Positions 56,731 through 64,000 of a stretch of 64,000 bases of DNA are shown here, piece by piece (the first letter of the stretch is position 1; the number at the start of each line of letters is the position of its first letter). The DNA comes from Forficula auricularia. Its lineage: Eukaryota; Arthropoda; Insecta; Dermaptera; Forficulidae. Location of the stretch: positions 3,966,985-4,030,984 of the forward strand of contig JALMQS010000073.1 in assembly GCA_024734495.1 (NCBI GenBank), in the 5' to 3' direction. Made by a program: the position numbers and the translations under genes. The notes under the pieces are model-generated. The model made no database searches, was not told the origin of the DNA, and saw only the letters and a program-made list of their open reading frames with translations.

Positions 56731-57802
56731 TTTTTTCGACCAGTCTGCAATGGTGTTGCGATAACGCAGAGAATTGTTCAAAAGTCAAACAATTACAATG
56801 TCTATATTTTTATTTTAGAATTTTATATATAAATATGTATGTAAATTATTGAATAGTAGAACAAGGGAGCCTGATGGGTTCCGGGTATAATGGGTATTCA
56901 TTGACCAATAATGATATCATTAAGAGCATAACGAGAGAGGAATGACCGACCAGTTCAGAGTTCAGAGAGAGAAAGACACACAAAGCAGTCTTCTCTGAGG
57001 CAGGATACACATTAGGTCTATTTCCGAATTACTTATGATTAAATGTGTATGTAAACTTTCCGATATCCCGTATAGTGCATTGTATACGAGTCTGAAAAAC
57101 TCTATCTTTGGAATTTAATATCCCCGGAACTATATTGTTCATAATTTTTGTTTTGCCACCAATCGATGCAGAAGTATTTAAATAATAATCTTTCTAAATT
57201 TCAAAAAAATCCTAAGAAAACCCATATGATCAAACAACTACCTTAATTTAAATTAATAAAAAATTTAATAGATATTCAGATAATTATCGTTTAATATGCT
57301 TGTTGTTTATTGTCAACTCATTTGTGATGTTTCGGTATTAAGATGATAATTAATACTAAATACAATTTCCAATCTAAGGTGAATATAAATCAGGGTGGTT
57401 TATTAACTATTCAAATATACAGTGGGTATATAGGCGTATAGGTAGGTGATATTGTTGGTTTATATGGCATGGAGTTGCATGTTCGAGTAACGAGGGTGCC
57501 GGTGTCGCTTTCAACGGCTTTGCGGATTACTGGCTGTGTACTTGGCAGGATCTGTTCTCGGTTCCCGTGAGAACCGTGCCTACTGTTGTTGGGTGTCGAA
57601 ATCTGCACTCAGATTTGTACAATCTCGATGGACATGTTTCTAATGCATCTGGGTGCAAAGCTGCAGCGGAACAGCACATGCACATGATAATCGGCTGATT
57701 CACAAAAGCTTGATTAAAAGTTAATACTTTTAGGGTTATAAGCACTCTGAATTAGTATTTGATCTATGGAAATCATTTAAATGCAATTACACTAATCAGT
57801 AG
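56731..57802. other. no gene recognised
   Basis: 57410-57700 is GC-balanced (GAGTAACGAGGGTGCCGGTG, CTGCAGCGGAACAGCACATG) with two overlapping 65-72 codon minus frames. Neither shows a domain. Confidence 0.4.
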
Positions 57803-57969
57803 AGATTGTGGTGTTGGTGCAAGATGAAACATCTTTAATAAAGATAAGAGTAAATAAATATTTTATTTAATATGGATTTACTATGAGTTAAGGATACTGG
57901 GTCACTTATTTCACATTAAAATTAAAAAATTAAAAGATATAAAAATTTTTTTCTTTTTCAATATATATA

Positions 57970-57994
57970 TTTCGGGCTATCAACCCATCTTCAG
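57970..57994 (-). ncRNA. hammerhead-like ribozyme core 9
   Basis: The minus strand reads CTGAAGA (fits CUGANGA), T, GGG-loop-CCC, GAAA, TATATA. It lies in the loop of a hairpin with about 110-bp arms. Confidence 0.55.
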
Positions 57995-58125
57995 GAAATA
58001 CAGAAAGTAATATACCTTATATATTGAAAAAGAAAAAAACTTTATATCTTTTAATTTTAAAGTGAAATAAGTGACCCAGTATCCTTAACTCATAGTAAAT
58101 CCATATTAAATAAAATATTTATTTA

Positions 58126-58565
58126 CTAGAAAATCATAGATCAAAGATGGTGTCATCTATTAATTCCGATGGAGTGGAATATTTTTAATTATATGTCAGA
58201 GGGGTTGTTTTTCACCCCCTCGGGAATCGAACCCGAGTGCCAGTAACAGCAATTTCTTCAAAATTCGAAACACTCAACCACCTTTATTTAAATTATATGG
58301 CATGGCTATATGTTTAAATTTAGAATCACTATATCGCGAAATTTTACAAATTAAGATAACAATCTTTGAGTAAAATATTTTACGCGTTCGCATATGTCAG
58401 AGAGGTTCGTATCCCGCAGGTGAGCCAGGTGGCCCGGATTGCTGTTACTGGCACTCGGGTTCGATTCCCGAGGGGTGAAAAACAACCCCTCTGACATATA
58501 ATTAAAAAATATTCCACTCCATCGGAATTAATAGATGACACCATCTTTGATCTATGATTTTCTAG
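58126..58565. repeat. 128-bp inverted repeat with tRNA-like arms
   Basis: Arms at 58126-58253 and 58438-58565 are almost perfect complements. The right arm reads GCACTCGGGTTCGATTCCCG (box B-like) then AACCCCTCTGACATATAATT. A possible box A (GTGAGCCAGGTGGCCC) lies just before it. The left arm has the same in reverse. Confidence 0.8.
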
Positions 58566-58647
58566 TAAATTTGAATCTATTACCATCGGCAAATTAATAT
58601 CTTTCATATTTATTTACTCTTATCTTTAGCAATTACACTATTTAAAA

Positions 58648-59582
58648 ATTATCCCCGTAAACCTAGCAATGGATTCCAGTAGAGTTTTATAAGGTGATTT
58701 TTATGCAATTTGCCGATTTTTTACAACACGTCGGTGTTTTGAGATATTATCGGTCAAAATAAGGAGAAAGGCCATTTTGACCTACAAGTCCCGTTAAATA
58801 TTAAACAGCAATATTTGAAATCAAAATATTTTGTTGACGTAATAGAAAACAGCTTCCTCTTTGATTTTCAAATTACCACTTGTTTTTAGCTCTCGAGTTA
58901 TAACTACCTGATTTTAAAGGATAATAACGTTGTCCGCCTCCGTGGTCTAATGGTCAGAGTAACTGACTGGCAACCCGGAGGTCTCGGGTTCGATTCCCGG
59001 CTATACCCAGACATTTTTTCTGTAAGTATAGGGTCTGGTAATAAAAATTAAGTGGGAGATAAATTTAACCGAATTTATCGTGCGGAGAATTTACCACTGC
59101 TCGAAGCCTCTAAAACCTTAGTAAATTGGATATTGAATTGTATCTAAGTTTCTGAGATTGGCTCGTGATCCTGGCTTCTTTTCCTTCCGCTCTGTTCTTT
59201 TCACGATGGAGGGGCCAGCCCATACTGGCCTTTAGGGGATCCACCTTCTGGTGTATCTCCTTCTCACATCAATATCATTAAAAAAAAAAAAAAAAAATTT
59301 TTAGTTTTTTAGTTATAACTCGAGTTCTAATTGAGCTAAAAACAAGTGGTAATTTGAAAATCAAAGTGTAAGCTGTTTTTTATTATGTCAACAAAATATT
59401 TTGATTTCAAATATTGCTGTTTAATATTTAACGGGACTCGAAAGTAGGTCAAAATTCCCTTTTTCGTCATTTTGATCGATAATATTTCAAAACTCTGACG
59501 TGTTGCCAAAAATCGGGAAAGTGCATGAGAATCAGCGTATAAAACTCTACTGGAATCCATTGTTAGGTTTACGGGGAGAAAT
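58648..59582. repeat. palindrome, AAATATTTTGTTGACGT family, copy 3, with a SINE at its centre
   Basis: Outer ends are CCCCGTAAACCTAGCAATGG and, inverted, CCATTGTTAGGTTTACGGGG. Arms of about 260 bp (58650-58915, 59303-59575). SINE A (58932-59297) occupies the centre. Copies 1 and 2 show the unoccupied centre. Confidence 0.8.
58932..59297 (+). mobile_element. tRNA-derived SINE, family A, copy 1
   Basis: 366 bp. The tRNA-like head has box A TGGTCTAATGG (58943-58953) and box B GGTTCGATTCC (58987-58997). A body follows (AGGGTCTGGTAATAAAAATT, TAGTAAATTGGATATTGAAT). The tail TTTTCACGATGGAGGGGCCA to CACATCAATATCATT (about 59203-59279) is shared with the jockey-like LINE 3' end at 31746-31825. A poly(A) follows (59280-59297). 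Not a functional tRNA gene, because the acceptor stem ends do not pair. Confidence 0.9.
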
Positions 59583-59636
59583 TTTTGTTTAATTTTTGTC
59601 CATCAGTGTTATTAGCCTCAATATGTATTATTATGA

Positions 59637-59714
59637 ACGAGCTTTTTGTGCGTGCCTTCGGCACGCACCTCAACTCGGCCCTCCAAACTGGTGCCCTGGC
59701 GGGCAGCGTCTCGG
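59637..59714 (+). ncRNA. GC-rich structured module, copy 5
   Basis: ACGAG, hairpin GTGCGTGCC-TTC-GGCACGCAC (59648-59668, nine pairs, C-UUCG-G), a decayed second hairpin (GGCCCTCCAAACTGG), GGCGGGCAGCGTCTCGG. Confidence 0.55.
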
Positions 59715-59790
59715 TCCAAAAATTTTATTCCTCTTAAAAAACCACACCCCGTAAACTACCGAAAATACATCGTCTCTTAAAAGTTTTGCC

Positions 59791-59925
59791 TCTTAATTTT
59801 CTGCTCTTCCCAGGTAACACACAATATCCTCAGAATATTCTAAGAAGATTTAAATGTCCTTAGAATATCCTTAGAATATTCTTAGGATATTGTGGTTACC
59901 TGGGTTAACTTAATACTCTCTTTAA
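59791..59925. mobile_element. CCCAGGTAAC MITE and its flanking direct repeats
   Basis: Inverted ends CCCAGGTAAC (59808) and GTTACCTGGG (to 59903) enclose AATATCCT/AGGATATT palindromic text. CTCTT(T)AATTTT flanks both sides, a probable target duplication. The paralogue at 50965-50985 lacks the insertion. Confidence 0.7.
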
Positions 59926-60389
59926 TTTTAGAGTGGCGGGGGGGGGGGGGGGAATAATGATCAATATATTTAATGTTTCTTAATTTGCTCTGAAGCCGAA
60001 AGTGTGAAAGATTTGTAAATAAATTTGTGTAATCATTTTTTGTCTTGTAAGAGGCAGCCCGCTCCTCGGAGGTCAATAAATAAAATAAAATAAAATAAAA
60101 TGAATTGGAGTCTTTCATTTCAAAATTCGAGTCCAAATTAGGTGCAATTATATTTCAAATTTGCCTGGTTAATGAAAATCGATTGGAGCAATAAGTTTAA
60201 AATCCGAGCTGACAATTATATTTCAAATTTGCCTTGTTAATTAATATATATTTAATGTTTCTTAATTTAAAATCTATTGGTGTTTTTCATTTTCATTCGA
60301 GTTCAAATGATTACAATATTATCTCAACACAAAGTCCAAATCAAAAATATATAGTTTTAGTAACAGAAATCAAGAAACAAATATTAATG

Positions 60390-60525
60390 TTAGATTGGTC
60401 TAGTGGTTAATGCTAATGACCTTAGTTCAAGAGTTCGTAGGTTCGATTCTAGACAAGAGGAAATTTTTTTAGAGAAATTTCTCTTAGCGTTGTTACAAAT
60501 TAATCTAGACGAATATATATAGTAT
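60390..60525 (+). repeat. tRNA-like SINE tail, family B, copy 2
   Basis: GATTGGTCTAGTGGTTAATG (box A), GTAGGTTCGATTCTAGAC (box B) about 45 bases on, then AGCGTTGTTACAAATTAATC. Better preserved than 51445-51580. Confidence 0.65.
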
Positions 60526-60669
60526 GAGACATATTTCAGAAAAAACAATAGGGAGGTATAAACTGTTAAAAAAATGTAAAAGTTTAAAATACAAATAGAT
60601 AGGAAATTTACAATATTGGGTATAGTAAAAAAAAAATACTGTAATTATATTGGTAAAATCAAATTAACC

Positions 60670-61275
60670 CAGGGGTTTCCAAACTTTTCCCAGTCGCAGC
60701 GCCTTTTTTAAATTACAATTTCTCCATGGCGCCTCTACCTCGAGGGGTGAACCTCGATTGGAATTAGGTGTACACCTCTTTGAAATTATGTGTAATTATT
60801 TTTGGAATTCATTAGATAATGCTTCTTCATTTATTGTCTTCTACTTGGAAATGAAAGTGGAAGTGAAAGTAGATTTACACGATATTACGTCGCGGTTCAC
60901 CCCTCGAAAATACTGTATTTCGTTTCTCTAAATACTCTTTTATTAGAATCGATAAAAATATTTTCGAAATTTCGCTTTATAAAAACATCTTTGAATTTCC
61001 CTCTGAATTTCTTAAGATTAATTTAATTAATTAAATATTTTCGGAATTAATAGTTTATTTTTCTATGAAAATCAAAAATTCAGACCAATGGGAGACTCTT
61101 TGTATTCATTTCAGATTTTTTCAAGGGTGTCAAAGTTAAATATTTACTCTTTATGTATGTGTAATCGTAAGTAAGAGATAAAAATGAATAATAAATAATT
61201 TTTTAGCTTTTCACTTTGTTTTTTGTCTATTTAGGACAAATGTCTTGCTTCAATTAATTATTAAGCTTCGCGAAA
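60670..61275. mobile_element. hAT-like element, second copy, disrupted
   Basis: The left end CAGGGGTTTCCAAAC then CTTTTCCCAGTC and CAATTTCTCCATGGCGCC match 6280-6345. Near the right end TAATCGTAAGTAAGAGATAA and CTTCAATTAATTATTAAGCT match 7460-7560. A MITE (60740-60907) is inserted, the right terminus is lost, and most of the interior differs. Confidence 0.6.
60740..60907. mobile_element. TCGAGGGGTGAACC MITE, complete copy
   Basis: 168 bp with inverted ends TCGAGGGGTGAACC and GGTTCACCCCTCGA. Inside are ATTAGGTGTACACCTC, GGAATTCATTAGATAATGC and GGAAATGAAAGTGGAAGTGA. Partial or split copies at 31618 and 43686-44764. It lies inside the hAT-like copy. Confidence 0.85.
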
Positions 61276-62177
61276 GTCACATAGATAGATAGATACAAGT
61301 GAAGCTAATATAAAGCATGTAAAAATAGAAAATGAGCTAGCTCATGGCCGTCAAATTTCAACCTGTTCTTCTTTAAGTGCCATATCAGGTCTCCCTGACG
61401 TTTTAGCTCCTCTTACGTATACCTGTGCTGAGTGTGTTTAGCTGTTTTTACAGATATACGTGATCTACTTTTTAACGCCGGTTCCGAACGGCTGGTTTGG
61501 AGAGGTTGACTATGCAATTCTACTCTACTTCGAGTCAGTGACACCTCACTCTAGCCACTGACCGACAGTCGCCTCAAAATTTCAAATATGACAAATATTC
61601 ATTTAACAAAGACGCCTGTAGGATAGGCTAGTACGGTCCAGCGGCGTCTTTTGGTTGCATAAATACAGGCGGACAGCTTTTCTAGAGCCTTCTTTACGTA
61701 GTATCTGTCTTCAGTTAAAAAAGCAATTATTAATATTATTTTAGACTTTGAATTCAGGTAAAAAAGGTAAATTTTATTTTAAGCCTAATTTAAAATTTTG
61801 GGACTTTTCTACCTGCGTTCCGTATACCTTTCCCTAAATGGATTTGGACTTGGGTTTTGCGGAAAATAGAGTTCGCCGCCCTTTCCAAACATATTTAGAC
61901 TCTTTGATTAGGTCTCTCTGGCTTATATTGATATTTGATCGAAAATAAATTTAAATAATATTTTCTTGAAATTATAGATTTTAAAACTAAATTTAATTTT
62001 CTGGACTTTCAAAGTCCGCTCCTTGAGCTTGAGCGCCGTGGTTTTGCACCACCTGAAACACCCTGTACACTGAAAAAACGATATATTTATATGATTAATG
62101 TAAAGATTTAAGCATCTTTTTTGAGTTTCTTTTTTTGAAAAAAGATGGAATTTTTTCAAAAATCAACCAATTATATA
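61276..62177. other. no gene; repeat at about 61590-61740
   Basis: 61590-61740 repeats 36255-36380 inverted. 61340-61560 is GC-balanced but has only short frames. Nothing recognised. Confidence 0.4.
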
Positions 62178-62504
62178 ATATTGAAAAGTGAATTTATTTT
62201 TATTTAGGAACAAATCAAAGATTTTAGTAGAAATATTTTTACATTGCACATCAGAGGGTTTCGTCCCCTTGGGAATCGAACCCTAGCGCTAACTAAGCTT
62301 GCCGGGCTGTTAGCCAATATTTCTTATATATGTTGCATATCGGAGAGAGATTTGTCTTAAGGGTTTGGCTAACAGCCCGGCAAGCTTAGTTAGCGCTTGG
62401 GTTCGATTCCCAAGGGGACGAAACCCTCTGATGTGCAATGTAAAAATATTTCTACTAAAATCTTTGATTTGTTCCTAAATAAAAATAAATTCACTTTTCA
62501 ATAT
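62178..62504. repeat. 139-bp inverted repeat with tRNA-like arms
   Basis: Arms at 62178-62316 and 62366-62504, equal in length and nearly perfect complements (one mismatch noticed), with a 49-base spacer. The right arm has TTAGTTAGCGCTTGGGTTCG then ATTCCCAAGGGGACG (box B-like). Same layout as 58126-58565 but different sequence. Confidence 0.85.
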
Positions 62505-62879
62505 ATTTATAGTTAAGAAATTATATTTGATATGAATAGATGGGGAAATCGATCTCTGTTCAATATGAATAAATGATCTACGTTATTTTAAGTATTCTCA
62601 TATTTTTGGGGCAACTCTAGATATATTAATATTTAAGATGCCGCTATTTGAACGAAACACCAATAAGTAAATTATCAAAATATTGTTATTTGAGTAAAAT
62701 AGTGGGATTGTTAAATTTAATACCGTCTTTTTCAGAAAATAAGACATTCTCCGAAAATAAGCCCTATCGTGATTTTTTGGAACTTTTTGTAAAATAAGAC
62801 ATCCCCGAAAATAATCCCTAGTTAAAATAATGTGACAAAAAAAATTCGTTAAAATCTGCTGTTGATTTATTAAACAAAT
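62505..62879. other. AT-rich, no gene recognised
   Basis: Nothing recognised. ATAAGACATTCTCCGAAAAT and a similar phrase near 62790 form a short direct repeat. Confidence 0.45.
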
Positions 62880-63385
62880 AGGGTGGGGGGGGGGGGGTCA
62901 AAAATTAAAATTCTAGCCCTTTCGACCAAACTCAACCAAATTTTGCATACATATTCTGTGGACCCCCAGAAGGCTAGAAATGCAAAAACTAACCACCCAA
63001 AATGGGTGGAGGGTCGAAAAATGAAAATTCTAGCCCTTTCGACGAGACTATGTATACAAAATTTGTTTAGTTTTTGCATTCTAGCCTTCTGGGGATCTAC
63101 AGAATATGTATCCAAAAATTGGTTGAGTTTTGTCAAAAGGGCTAGAGTTTTTGACCCTCCACCCATTTTTTGTTTGATAATGTTTAAAATAAATTTTAAA
63201 AAATTACTTTTATTTTATTATTTTTTTTTTAAGGGCGCATCGACTGCCAGGGCCATTAGCGATTTAATTTCTTTTCTTTTCAAAAATATATTTAGTTTTT
63301 TTCTAGTTAAATTTTTTTATTTTATTTTTTTATCTTTTCAAAATGTGGTAGATCTTTATGCCCTACCCTATATCGACTCTTATTA
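62880..63385. repeat. imperfect palindrome (GGGCATAAAGATCTACC family)
   Basis: CTAGCCCTTTCGACCAAACT, ATATTCTGTGGACCCCCAGA and AAATGCAAAAACTAA recur inverted around a centre near 63030. The right end matches 37080-37110 (GTGGTAGATCTTTATGCCC). The 167-codon plus frame and 98-codon minus frame are palindrome translation. Confidence 0.6.
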
Positions 63386-63533
63386 AAAATTGTTTATATA
63401 TATATTTATTTAAATATATATTTGTATCTTCACCTGGTACTAAATTGTATAAACACAAAGTATAAAATTGATAAATTTTATTCTGAGATTTCGCGATGTA
63501 TTTCATTTCCAATGAGAGTAGAAACCATTTTTA
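63386..63533. other. AT-rich linker
   Basis: TATATATATTTATT text. Nothing recognised. Confidence 0.5.
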
Positions 63534-64000
63534 ACCGACTTCAAAAAGAAGGAGGTTCTCTATTCGACTGATTTTTTTTTTTTTTTTTTTTTGTGCCTAT
63601 GTTACCTCATATCTCCGCCAATTGTCAACCGATTTTGAAATTTTTTTTGCATTGGGTCCAGTCTAGCTTCCGATTGGTCCCATTTTTTTCATTTTTTTTC
63701 ATAGGTATTAGACCTTTTTTATTAGGTTTGTTTAGATCTAACCTCTTTGTTTATGAACCGATTTCGATGGTTCTTTTTTTATCCGAAAGGGGTGTCTTAG
63801 GGATGGTGTCATATTAATTTGGTCAAGTTCTGATGATATGATCACTATTAATAACATCACTAAAAAGAGAAAAATAAAAAAAAATTTTTAAGAAAAAAAT
63901 AAAAACCGACTTCAAAAAATTAAATGCAACAAATAAAATACACTATATAATAATTATTATCTTATTTAGTTACAACTAAACGACGAAATATTAACATGAA
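63534..64000 (+). repeat. ACCGACTTC fold-back element, copy E, cut by the window edge
   Basis: ACCGACTTCAAAAAGAAGGA at 63534, then the outer arm as in copies B and D. The inner ACCGACTTCAAAAAATTAAA begins at about 63905, and the window ends inside the first inner arm. Confidence 0.85.

Larger units (their letters stand above)
57803..58640. repeat. nested fold-back complex
   Basis: A long hairpin (57851-57967 and 58019-58126) with a hammerhead-like core in its 50-base loop is followed by a second palindrome (58126-58253 and 58438-58565) and then by CATATTTATTTACTCTTATC. That last text is the continuation of the first hairpin's outer arm. The second palindrome therefore looks inserted into the distal arm of the first. 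Confidence 0.7.
59637..60525 (+). mobile_element. GC-headed element, most complete copy
   Basis: GC module (59637-59714), CTCGGTCCAAAAATTTTATT, an inserted CCCAGGTAAC MITE (59808-59903), poly-G tract, GAATTGGAGTCTTTCATTTC, tRNA-like tail (60390-60470) and TTACAAATTAATCTAGACGA. About 0.75 kb without the insertion. No protein. Confidence 0.7.

Noticed and set aside
58932..59010. Possible functional tRNA gene (boxes A and B present)
   Set aside because: Acceptor stem halves do not pair, a LINE-like tail and poly(A) follow, and a second copy exists. It is a SINE head.
62870..63386. Overlapping 167- and 98-codon ORFs on opposite strands
   Set aside because: Both strands of an imperfect palindrome. 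The peptides repeat each other and include poly-Gly from a G-run.
1..64000. CRISPR array, rRNA genes or bacterial operons
   Set aside because: No regularly spaced short direct repeats, no rRNA signatures, and composition and element types are those of an animal nuclear genome.

Overview
This is a very AT-rich animal genome fragment, almost certainly from an insect or another arthropod. It holds 297/17.6-type Ty3/gypsy, jockey-like LINE, mariner, Tc1-like and hAT-like elements and tRNA-derived SINEs. I found no host protein-coding gene that I can defend. Nearly everything recognisable is a mobile element, a relic of one, or a fold-back repeat. One 100-base run of N (50756-50855) and an Illumina adapter remnant (39566-39581) show it is a draft assembly. 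Layout: 0-6 kb holds a fold-back repeat of the ACCGACTTC family, a small palindrome, and a minus-strand copy of an element with a GC-rich hairpin head. At 6.3-7.6 kb is a non-autonomous hAT element with an 8-bp target duplication. At 7.7-15.8 kb is a composite LINE-derived repeat, split by a 5.8-kb LTR retrotransposon at 9042-14808 with apparently identical LTRs. A second, uninterrupted copy of that composite repeat lies at 20.1-22.2 kb and shows the empty site. A plus-strand jockey-like LINE relic occupies 16.6-18.8 kb. The 23-44 kb stretch is a mosaic of fold-back hairpins, MITEs, SINEs and relics of jockey-like, other LINE, Tc1 and mariner elements. The 44-64 kb stretch adds more ACCGACTTC fold-backs, a nearly intact mariner (54725-56011), a tRNA-SINE and several long palindromes. 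How the parts relate: the LTR element keeps gag, protease, reverse transcriptase and RNase H, but lacks integrase and most of env, so its recent insertion implies help in trans. One SINE family ends in the same sequence as a jockey-like LINE 3' end in this window, the usual sign of SINE-LINE dependence. The most unusual theme is a set of long DNA inverted repeats whose loops or arms carry hammerhead-like ribozyme cores (CUGANGA, hairpin, GAAA). At least nine occurrences have different but paired stem II sequences. A second structured theme is a roughly 65-80 base GC-rich module with UNCG-loop hairpins, closed by CGAG/CTCG, which heads more than one downstream sequence type. All calls come from reading the sequence by eye. 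Identities, boundaries and family names are approximate where stated.
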